Positions 7,988-11,944 of a DNA stretch of 11,944 bases are shown here, piece by piece. This stretch comes from an uncultured Parabacteroides sp. (GTDB taxonomy: Bacteria; Bacteroidota; Bacteroidia; Bacteroidales; Tannerellaceae): positions 1 through 11,944 of the forward strand of contig UQLN01000089.1 in NCBI GenBank assembly GCA_900541965.1, read 5' to 3'. The notes beneath the pieces are model-generated. The model did not search any database, had not been told where the DNA came from, and saw only the letters and a list, made by a program, of their open reading frames with translations. The translations under genes and the position numbers were made by a program. The stretch's first letter is position 1. Each line of letters opens with the position of its first letter.

Positions 7988-8662
7988 ATGACACAGATTA
8001 TTAATTTACCAAACATGGTTGTCAACGAAGAAGCAAGAGCGGAAGAATTGCAGAGATTCCTTGACGTTGAACAGTTTATCAATGAAAGTCTAGCTCCTGC
8101 ATTCGAAAAGGAAGGCTTTGCGGTTGACATTGAATTGCTGGAAGCGTTAAAAACAGAACGTGCTATTGCTGAAATTATCCGAAGTAAAGAGCATGAATAC
8201 GTTCGTTCCCTTCCTTTTTGTCCGAATGAAGAGAAGGTTAGAATTAGAAAAGTTTTTGATGCGGTTTTAGGCCGTTTGGAGGGCATTTGTACGGATTATG
8301 TTCGGAACATCAAAGGTATAAAATTGTCGCTTATCCAGGCTGAAAACGGACAATTCTACTTTAATCCTGATGAATTAGACAAGCATATCTCATCAATCGG
8401 CGTACGTAAATTCCGTGCAGAAGAAAAGAAGTTGTTTGAACTGTATCAAAAATTGTACGCAGCATACAGGGAATGCCGGGATTATGAGAAAGAGCAGGGT
8501 TTGCGACCTTTTGCCGGAAATCAGCTTTGGTTTGCCCGTTTTGGCCAAGGTGTAACAGTTGAAGAGTTTGCTAAATGGGATTTATTCTGGTTAAAGCAGA
8601 TCTCATCCAAAATAGATGGAAGAGTAGAGAGAGCTTCAGGTTCTGGTACAATTAGTTTATAA
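7988..8662 (+). CDS. Unknown 224-residue protein between tape measure and TerS-like genes
   Basis: The ATG at 7988 follows a 74-base AT-rich gap. The protein is soluble and largely helical, acidic in the N-terminal half (NEEARAEELQRFLDVEQFINESLAPAFEKEGF). A helical middle follows (KAFDAVLGRLEGICTDYVRNIKG-like, about 90-115). Residues 140-220 are rich in aromatics (ELYQKLYAAYRECRDY, NQLWFARFGQG, KWDLFWLKQIS). There is no signal peptide, membrane segment or catalytic motif I can name. The gap before it contains runs of T but no clear TAnnTTTG promoter. Between a tail and a packaging gene, it could be a structural or redirection factor; this is inference from position only. Confidence 0.75.
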   Translation: MTQIINLPNMVVNEEARAEELQRFLDVEQFINESLAPAFEKEGFAVDIELLEALKTERAIAEIIRSKEHEYVRSLPFCPNEEKVRIRKVFDAVLGRLEGICTDYVRNIKGIKLSLIQAENGQFYFNPDELDKHISSIGVRKFRAEEKKLFELYQKLYAAYRECRDYEKEQGLRPFAGNQLWFARFGQGVTVEEFAKWDLFWLKQISSKIDGRVERASGSGTISL

Positions 8663-8672
8663 TTATTAATCA

Positions 8673-8704
8673 TAGGGGTATGTATATTTTTTTGCATATC
8701 CCTA
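8673..8704 (+). other. Hairpin between the 224-residue gene and the TerS-like gene
   Basis: TAGGGGTATG (8673-8682) pairs with CATATCCCTA (8695-8704) through 10 base pairs, one of them G-U in RNA, around a 12-base loop containing T7. No T-tract follows, so it is not a standard terminator. It ends 12 bases before the downstream ATG (8717), where it could affect ribosome access or protect a processed mRNA end. Confidence 0.6.
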
Positions 8705-8716
8705 AATCAAAGAATT

Positions 8717-9199
8717 ATGGCACAACGAATATACACACAAGAAGAAAGAATATCTTTCACGTCTCAATTGACTGAGAAGGAACGATTTTGTTTGCAGGCT
8801 TATCTAGTTACCAAAGATAAGAGAATGGCTTTCGTATGCTCACGGGAAAAGCCGTTAAAGGTTGATGCAGGCGAAGGGTTCCGGGTAAATTTGTCAAAGT
8901 GGTTTAACAGTGATAAAGTACAGTCTTTCATACAGGAGCATCAAACACAAGTACGTGCGGATGCGATTGACAGAGGAATAGACAATCTGGATATAGGTAA
9001 GGCGGAACTTGTTCGAGAATTGACGATTTTATTTAGGAATGAAAAAGACCCAAAGTTAAAAGCGGATATCGGAATGAAACTTGCAGACCTTCAACAGATG
9101 AAAAAAGAGCAAACAGAACAAGATGAACAGATAAAATACTATTTACCTCTTCAATGCTCTTCCTGTGCTTTGTATCTCAAAGAAAAAGGAGGGGAATAA
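8717..9199 (+). CDS. Terminase small subunit-like protein (candidate DNA-packaging recognition factor)
   Basis: 160 residues with the domain order of phage small terminase proteins. It has an N-terminal helix-turn-helix-like start LTEKERFCLQAYLVTKDKRMA (19-39), then LSKWFNSDKVQSFIQEH (59-75). The latter matches the family's pattern of a repeated helix ending in 'p.V..yi.e'. A helical oligomerisation-type region follows (GKAELVRELTILFRNEKDPKLKADIGMKLADL, about 93-125) with the usual 'ELV.....dp..k...l..L' pattern. The C-terminus carries a C-S-S-C pair. Small terminases choose the DNA to be packaged. No large terminase gene is next to it, which is unusual in a complete phage but usual in phage satellites. 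Similarity is by eye, so another HTH protein is possible. Confidence 0.5.
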   Translation: MAQRIYTQEERISFTSQLTEKERFCLQAYLVTKDKRMAFVCSREKPLKVDAGEGFRVNLSKWFNSDKVQSFIQEHQTQVRADAIDRGIDNLDIGKAELVRELTILFRNEKDPKLKADIGMKLADLQQMKKEQTEQDEQIKYYLPLQCSSCALYLKEKGGE

Positions 9200-9268
9200 T
9201 TACATACCTAAAATATTGGGTATGGATTGGTTTCACCCCAACCCACATCCGATAGTTTAGGTATGTAA
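9200..9268. other. Long imperfect hairpin (28 of 31 pairs)
   Basis: The arms start and end with a perfect 13-base inverted repeat, TTACATACCTAAA (9200-9212) and TTTAGGTATGTAA (9256-9268). Inside it, 9214-9221 pairs with 9247-9254, 9223-9225 with 9243-9245, and 9227-9230 with 9238-9241, leaving a 7-base loop TTTCACC (9231-9237). Two of the pairs are G-T wobbles. The three mismatches are all an A on the left arm: A9213-G, A9222-C and A9226-C. It starts at the base after the TerS-like stop codon. No T-tract follows. It could be a packaging or replication signal, or a structured RNA end. Confidence 0.8.
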
Positions 9269-9274
9269 AAATGG

Positions 9275-9296
9275 TTTAGGGCAAAATTGCCCTAAA
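9275..9296. other. Short palindrome downstream of the long hairpin
   Basis: TTTAGGGCAA (9275-9284) and TTGCCCTAAA (9287-9296) are perfect inverted copies separated by AA. The near-zero spacer suits a dimeric DNA-binding protein better than an RNA hairpin. It lies 7 bases after the long hairpin and 35 before the terminator. Confidence 0.6.
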
Positions 9297-9330
9297 ATTG
9301 ATAATCAGCAGGATAAGTTGATTTAAGGTT

Positions 9331-9368
9331 AAGCCCCGTTCCGGTAATTACAGGTTCGGGGCTTTTTG
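9331..9368 (+). terminator. Intrinsic terminator of the rightward operon
   Basis: AAGCCCCG (9331-9338) pairs with CGGGGCTT (9357-9364). A CC/GG pair lies further in, and the rightward strand ends in a T-tract (TTTTT, 9363-9367). No T-tract exists on the opposite strand, so it stops rightward transcription from the tape measure/TerS-like genes and not leftward transcription from fic. Confidence 0.85.
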
Positions 9369-9373
9369 TTCCT

Positions 9374-9493
9374 TGTATCGGTGTATCACCTATAAGTGTA
9401 TCGATACGATACAGTGGTAATGTATTGATAATAACATAGTTATACTGTATCACTTCCGATACACCCGATACAGCTACAAGTTGATACGATACA
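9374..9493. repeat. Cluster of TGTATCG/CGATACA repeats (iteron-like)
   Basis: The heptamer or a one-base variant occurs about ten times on both strands: 9374-9380, 9382-9388 (TGTATCA), 9397-9403, 9402-9408 (CGATACG), 9407-9413, 9446-9452 (TGTATCA), 9457-9463, 9466-9472, 9482-9488 (TGATACG) and 9487-9493. The block 9457-9473 is identical to 1994-2010. The cluster lies in a convergent intergenic region downstream of both flanking genes, where a promoter operator would not be expected. This favours a role in replication initiation, partition or packaging by an element-encoded DNA-binding protein. Confidence 0.8.
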
Positions 9494-9522
9494 CTAATTT
9501 TGCTTTAGGATTTGTCGAAAGT

Positions 9523-9649
9523 GTCCCACTTTGTCCCACTGTCCCACATCTCGCAAAAGTGGGACAAAGTAGTATAATGAACTGATATTATTATAGTTAC
9601 CTGTCCCAAAAGTGGGACACTTCGGTATTTACAGAAATGGGATGGGACA
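9523..9649. repeat. Cluster of GTCCCAC/GTGGGAC repeats
   Basis: Three direct copies of GTCCCAC lie at 9523-9529, 9533-9539 and 9541-9547. Inverted copies GTGGGAC lie at 9559-9565 and 9612-9618. TGTCCCA (9602-9608) forms an 18-base palindrome with TGGGACA (9613-9619), and a last TGGGACA lies at 9643-9649, eight bases before the fic stop codon. The sequence is unrelated to the TGTATCG family beside it, so a second protein probably binds here. Two adjacent repeat families resemble the two-part origins of phages and satellites. Confidence 0.8.
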
Positions 9650-9656
9650 ATGTTAT

Positions 9657-10208
9657 TTATTCCGGTTCATACCCTTCGTAATAATAAGACTGATTGATAC
9701 CTTTGAATATTATTTCCCGATCATTTACACGGTCTGTCAATGCTTGACGCAGCAGCGTACGCAGTTCTAAGTCGTTTATAGGGCTTCTTTCCATAGCTTG
9801 CAAATACAGAACCTTATCAACACTCTGCCAATCTATAACAACGGAAAGCCGTTTTTTTAGAATCATATCAAGCCAAATGCGGGTAGATCGTCCGTTCCCT
9901 TCCATAAATGGGTGTGCGACGTTCATTTCGACGTATTTCGCTATAATTTCGTCGAATGTCGTTTCCGGCATGTTCTCTATTACCGGTAATATTGCGTCCA
10001 GATATAGGCAGTTGGCAAAGCGAAAATTTCCCTTTGATAAATTCAGTTTACGTACTTTCCCGGCAAAGTCATACAGCCCATTGAAAAGATAACGGTGTAT
10101 GTCGCATAAACCTTTTACAGTTCCTATTTCGATATGGTCTATATCTCCTGTCTCAAATAAGGCGTGAGCCTTTACAAGACTTAATCTGTCTATTTCTTTC
10201 GTGTTCAT
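9657..10208 (-). CDS. fic: Class III Fic protein adenylyltransferase with C-terminal inhibitory motif
   Basis: 183 residues. Fic enzymes transfer AMP from ATP to hydroxyl side chains of target proteins. The Fic motif is complete: H99-P-F-M-E103-G-N-G-R107-S-T-R110 (catalytic H99, metal-binding E103, phosphate-binding N105, R107 and R110). The target-docking flap is L-S-K-G-N-F-R-F (57-64). The C-terminus has S174-Y-Y-Y-E178-G, an exact (S/T)xxxE(G/N) inhibitory helix motif whose Glu blocks productive ATP binding. This places it in class III, as in Neisseria NmFic, a similar-sized protein whose reported targets include DNA gyrase and topoisomerase IV subunits. The start ATG overlaps the XRE stop (ATGA), so the two are co-translated. 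The target here is not known from sequence. Confidence 0.93.
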   Translation of the reverse strand: MNTKEIDRLSLVKAHALFETGDIDHIEIGTVKGLCDIHRYLFNGLYDFAGKVRKLNLSKGNFRFANCLYLDAILPVIENMPETTFDEIIAKYVEMNVAHPFMEGNGRSTRIWLDMILKKRLSVVIDWQSVDKVLYLQAMERSPINDLELRTLLRQALTDRVNDREIIFKGINQSYYYEGYEPE

Positions 10209-10465
10209 GATTGTTCTACTTTAATGTTAATATTCTTTCCACAATGCGGACAGGTAAGGGATAGAGAATCTTTCTTCGGTTGCTCGAAGAGATCTGTAAC
10301 CGGGACACCGATAGCATCAGCTATTTTATCTAAAGTTTCTAATGATGGAGTTGATTTTCCATTAACAATATTACTCATTGACGGCTGTGCCATACCTACA
10401 CTATTTGCAAGAGAAACCACTGTTATCTTTTTCTCTTTTAGTACTTCTTTAATTCTTAGTTGCAT
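10205..10465 (-). CDS. XRE-family regulator, partner of Fic
   Basis: 86 residues from the ATG at 10465. A TTG at 10492 in frame is rejected because it overlaps the -7 promoter box. Residues 3-60 are a classic five-helix Cro/CI fold: VVSLANSVGMAQPSMSNIVN is the helix-turn-helix, followed by SLETLDKIADAIGVPVTDLF. The tail has C72-P-H-C75-G-K-N, one half of a zinc ribbon that could complete a site on dimerisation. It probably represses its own promoter and the divergent gene at 10647: copies of ATTATAACG lie at both. The operon order, regulator then toxin-like enzyme with a 4-base overlap, is that of toxin-antitoxin modules. Because Fic carries its own inhibitory motif, this protein may act only on transcription. 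Confidence 0.88.
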   Translation of the reverse strand: MQLRIKEVLKEKKITVVSLANSVGMAQPSMSNIVNGKSTPSLETLDKIADAIGVPVTDLFEQPKKDSLSLTCPHCGKNINIKVEQS

Positions 10466-10489
10466 ATTATAACGTTTTATATTATAACG
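10464..10489. promoter_or_regulatory. Probable XRE operator: two direct repeats of ATATTATAACG
   Basis: ATATTATAACG occurs at 10464-10474 and 10479-10489, spaced 15 bases. The right copy touches the leftward -7 box and the left copy overlaps the XRE start codon, so a bound protein would block transcription start. ATTATAACG recurs at 10609-10617 just after the rightward promoter, and the AT-rich stretch between has looser relatives (around 10513-10522, and inverted near 10538-10547). Confidence 0.7.
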
Positions 10490-10497
10490 CAAATATA
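10490..10497 (-). promoter_or_regulatory. Leftward Bacteroidota -7 box for xre-fic
   Basis: Read leftward, 10497-10490 is TATATTTG, a perfect TAnnTTTG box, 25 bases before the XRE start codon. A clear TTTG -33 box is lacking (only TTTA-like sequence upstream), which suggests a moderate promoter, possibly activator-aided or low by design. Confidence 0.6.
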
Positions 10498-10570
10498 CAC
10501 TTTTATATGATTTTATATTATAAATAAAGGTTAAATATAATGTTATAGGTGATATTTATTTCTTTTTCTG

Positions 10571-10601
10571 TTTGCTTCTATAATTTTTTACCTTATATTT
10601 G
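10571..10601 (+). promoter_or_regulatory. Canonical Bacteroidota promoter with shared operator
   Basis: TTTG (10571-10574) and TATATTTG (10594-10601) are separated by 19 bases, the consensus spacing of the main Bacteroidota sigma factor. Transcription should begin near 10608, exactly at the third copy of the operator word ATTATAACG (10609-10617). The next start codon is at 10647. Confidence 0.85.
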
Positions 10602-10646
10602 TGCTGTGATTATAACGAATAACCTAATAATTAAAACAACAAAACA

Positions 10647-10922
10647 ATGGACGCACCGAAATACAACAAAAGTAGAATCATGAAATCAGCTTGGTCAATG
10701 TTCAAGTCAGGCAAGAAGTACCGTAACCATGTTTTAACATTCGCTGAATGTATGAAAGAGGCTTGGAAGAATGAAAGAACTTCTTACGACAAGGCTATGA
10801 AGATGTACAAACTTTTCAACCTGAACAAGAAGCAATGCGAAGAAAGGGATGCAAAGTATAATACTGGTACATGTTCTATGGCGTTCATGGCTAATACTTT
10901 GGTGAATTACTATGCAAATTAG
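10647..10922 (+). CDS. Small conserved-type phage/mobile-element protein of unknown function
   Basis: 91 residues, basic (net positive), with the pattern I-M-K-S-A-W-S-M-F-K-S (11-21) and L-T-F-A-E-C-M-K-E-A-W-K (30-41). A lysine-rich tract and C64, C76 follow. The 'iMk.AW.......tfseclk.AW' pattern is common in short proteins of Bacteroidota and Firmicutes phages and plasmids, but no function is known to me. It is read from the consensus promoter at 10571-10601, has an A-rich leader, and appears to be controlled together with the divergent XRE-fic operon. It could be an anti-repressor, a third member of the toxin-antitoxin module, or a separate early gene. Confidence 0.75.
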   Translation: MDAPKYNKSRIMKSAWSMFKSGKKYRNHVLTFAECMKEAWKNERTSYDKAMKMYKLFNLNKKQCEERDAKYNTGTCSMAFMANTLVNYYAN

Positions 10923-10954
10923 ATATAACGAAGATTAATCAATAATAAATAAGT

Positions 10955-11031
10955 ATGAATGCAGAAAAACAGAATTTAATCAGGGCGCCTATTTCATAGA
11001 AACAGTAGAAAAAGCCCTGATTATTCAATGA
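10955..11031 (+). pseudogene. Possible 25-residue small protein with a one-base frameshift
   Basis: An ATG at 10955 opens MNAEKQNLIR and then runs into APIS and a TAG at 10997. If one more G stood in the GGG run at 10983-10985, the frame would continue GAYFIETVEKALIIQ to the TGA at 11029-11031. That reading is more protein-like (aromatic and acidic, amphipathic) than the real continuation. It may be a decayed small gene, a homopolymer sequencing error, or coincidence. The 10-base inverted repeat 10977-10986/11014-11023 lies within it. Confidence 0.3.
10977..11023. repeat. 10-base inverted repeat downstream of the 91-residue gene
   Basis: TAATCAGGGC (10977-10986) and GCCCTGATTA (11014-11023) are perfect complements around a 27-base loop. 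The GC-rich inner part resembles a terminator stem, but no T-tract follows, so termination would be weak or factor-dependent. Confidence 0.5.
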
Positions 11032-11040
11032 AGGGTGACG

Positions 11041-11065
11041 CAAGAAAAAAAACTTTTTTTTCTTG
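11041..11065. repeat. Perfect A8/T8 palindrome
   Basis: CAAGAAAAAAAA (11041-11052) and TTTTTTTTCTTG (11054-11065) are perfect inverted copies around a single C. As RNA the fold would be weak near the tip, but the T8 run after an A-rich stem could end transcription in either direction. It separates the 91-residue gene unit from the two small genes that follow. Confidence 0.6.
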
Positions 11066-11149
11066 GATTGCTCGAGGTGCTTGGTAAAGGCGTACAGCCA
11101 TATTTATGTCTTTTTTTTCGATATAGTAAAACTTATAATTTTTAGAAAA

Positions 11150-11377
11150 ATGAAATCCTTATTAGATAATCATCAAGGTTTAAACTTGTATGAAAGACTG
11201 CTTTATAAAGCATTGAAACGTCATTTGTCCTCAGTCCGCAACTTTAATGAACATATTAAAGCTGGGAGGGTTGGAAAACTTACCATGTTGCTAACGTATC
11301 GCTGGATTGCGTGCGCTAACAAACTATTTGAAATGCTGGTGTCTTTTACATCAAAAGAGAAAGGAGGTAAAAAATGA
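11150..11377 (+). CDS. Unknown 75-residue protein
   Basis: The ATG at 11150 is chosen over an in-frame TTG at 11063, whose added residues overlap a palindrome and low-complexity T-runs. The protein is helical and strongly basic (ALKRHLSSVRNFNEHIKAGRVGK), with a more hydrophobic stretch LTMLLTYRWIACANKLFEMLV (44-64) that could be a buried helix rather than a true membrane segment. It ends K-E-K-G-G-K-K, and the same bases provide an AAAGGAGG ribosome site for the next gene, with an ATGA overlap. Family and function are not recognised. Confidence 0.6.
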   Translation: MKSLLDNHQGLNLYERLLYKALKRHLSSVRNFNEHIKAGRVGKLTMLLTYRWIACANKLFEMLVSFTSKEKGGKK

Positions 11378-11634
11378 CACCTAACGAATGGCTCCGCTCT
11401 TTAGAGAAGAAAAATATAATACCCAAATATATTCTTGACCCGGATAAAGTAACGGCAACATCATTGGTTGATATGGACGCATTAGGTGATATCCGATATT
11501 CTACCATGTATGCTTTTGCCGTTAAGCTGGAAATGGAGTTGAAAAAGTACAAGACAGCTTATTATAATGGTGAGAAGTATAAAAATGAGAAGAAGGGGTG
11601 TCTTAAGGTTAATATGAGAGATTGTAAAAGATAG
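11374..11634 (+). CDS. Unknown 86-residue protein, coupled to the gene before it
   Basis: The ATG overlaps the stop of the previous gene and is preceded at 11360-11366 by a strong Shine-Dalgarno (AAAGGAGG region), the best in the window. The N-terminal half (TPNEWLRSLEKKNIIPKYILDPDKV) and a helical middle (YAFAVKLEMELKKYKTAYYNGEKY) are typical of a small soluble helical protein. It has a basic tail and no cysteine motif of note. It is the last gene before the tRNA. I do not recognise it. Confidence 0.65.
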   Translation: MTPNEWLRSLEKKNIIPKYILDPDKVTATSLVDMDALGDIRYSTMYAFAVKLEMELKKYKTAYYNGEKYKNEKKGCLKVNMRDCKR

Positions 11635-11703
11635 ATGTTGTATAATGGCAAAACTATAAAAAACTACTTCCGAAAAACTGTAGCATCTTCTTAACCTTTT
11701 ATT

Positions 11704-11793
11704 GTAGTGACCGAACGTAGTCATTTATCGTAGTATTGACTTGTAAAAATCGTTAAGATAAAATTAGCAAGGTAAGCCGAGCTAAATACTACG
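11704..11793. repeat. Spaced GTAGT repeats and inverted repeat near the element edge
   Basis: GTAGT occurs at 11704, 11717 and 11730 with an exact 13-base period. CGTAGTATT (11729-11737) is repeated inverted as AATACTACG (11785-11793). The rest of 11635-11846 is AT-rich and holds no credible gene. Its position between the last element gene and tRNA-Gly suits integrase or excisionase binding sites. Confidence 0.5.
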
Positions 11794-11846
11794 GTGCAGC
11801 AACAATATGTGTCTCTAAAAAAGATAATAGGAGGGATACAAAAGTA

Positions 11847-11885
11847 AAAAGCCCCAATATTATAAACAATACCGAGGCTTTTTGG
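11847..11885. terminator. Bidirectional terminator beside tRNA-Gly
   Basis: AAAAGCC (11847-11853) pairs with GGCTTTT (11876-11882), flanked by T-runs in both reading directions (TTTTT at 11879-11883; the leftward strand ends GGCTTTTTAC). It starts 8 bases beyond the tRNA 3' end and would end tRNA transcription and also stop rightward element transcription. The inner part pairs poorly. Confidence 0.75.
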
Positions 11886-11890
11886 AAGCG

Positions 11891-11944
11891 AGCGGAAGAC
11901 GGGACTCGAACCCGCGACCCTAACCTTGGCAAGGTTATGCTCTA
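11891..11944 (-). tRNA. tRNA-Gly(GCC), partial, 5' part beyond the window
   Basis: Read leftward, the sequence gives TAGAGCA (end of the D arm) and an anticodon stem-loop with loop TTGCCAA (11932-11926, anticodon GCC). The variable loop, a T arm with GGTTCGAGTCC, and the acceptor 3' strand CTTCCGC with discriminator T (11891) follow. No CCA is encoded, as is common in Bacteroidota. The 5' acceptor strand lies past 11944. The 3' end faces the element, the usual arrangement when a tyrosine integrase targets a tRNA gene. Confidence 0.92.

Noticed and set aside
9200..9268. Integron attC site
   Set aside because: The hairpin has extra-helical A positions, but no R-box (RYYYAAC/GTTRRRY) pair, and no integron integrase or cassettes are seen.
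9374..9649. CRISPR array
   Set aside because: Repeat units are 7 bases, on both strands and irregularly spaced; there are no spacers of even length and no cas genes.
9877..10092. Rightward frame of 71 residues inside fic
   Set aside because: It is antisense to the conserved Fic motif and has no family features or start signals.
10466..10492. XRE protein starting at the TTG at 10492
   Set aside because: The codon overlaps the TATATTTG promoter box and the added residues are encoded by the operator repeats; the ATG at 10465 gives a standard XRE N-terminus.
11063..11149. N-terminal extension of the 75-residue gene from the TTG at 11063
   Set aside because: It would begin inside the A8/T8 palindrome and encode a low-complexity F/I-rich stretch; the ATG at 11150 is more credible.

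Overview
The window looks like part of an integrated phage-derived or phage-satellite element in a Bacteroides-type (Bacteroidota) chromosome. Support comes from the AT-rich composition, a canonical Bacteroidota promoter (TTTG, 19 bp, TATATTTG) near 10.6 kb, weak or absent Shine-Dalgarno sequences before many genes, and a tRNA-Gly whose CCA end is not encoded. The left edge of the element is not visible.

Layout: (1) 1-169 is the 3' end of a group II intron (domains V and VI, with a bulged branch-point A) inserted just upstream of the element's main operon. (2) 316-3601 is a tight rightward operon: two small DNA-binding proteins, a RecA-fold replicative helicase, a zinc-finger/TOPRIM primase and two small unknown proteins. 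Most junctions are ATGA overlaps. (3) 3635-9199 is a 1348-residue tail tape-measure-like protein, two unknown proteins, and a protein with the architecture of a terminase small subunit. (4) 9200-9656 is a gene-free convergent region with a long imperfect hairpin, a short palindrome, an intrinsic terminator, and two clusters of short repeats (TGTATCG/CGATACA, then GTCCCAC/GTGGGAC). (5) 10465-9657, leftward, is an XRE regulator and a class III Fic adenylyltransferase with its own C-terminal inhibitory motif. (6) 10647-11634, rightward, holds three small accessory genes; the first has a strong promoter that appears to share an operator motif with the XRE-fic promoter. (7) 11635-11890 is a repeat-containing junction, followed by a terminator and a leftward tRNA-Gly(GCC) cut by the window edge. 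The 3' end of the tRNA faces the element, as expected for a tRNA-targeted integration site.

How it may work: the helicase and primase would replicate the element, probably at one of the repeat clusters. A 17-base unit is identical in the helicase-primase gap and in the convergent region 7.4 kb away, so one factor probably acts at both. The tape measure and TerS-like proteins are present here without large terminase, portal, capsid, major tail, baseplate or lysis genes. Together with the compact replication module and the tRNA edge, this fits a phage satellite that borrows a helper phage's particles, possibly adjusting both DNA packaging and tail assembly. A defective prophage, or a phage whose other structural genes lie beyond the left edge, remains possible. 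The XRE-Fic pair would be a toxin-antitoxin-like or defence cargo.
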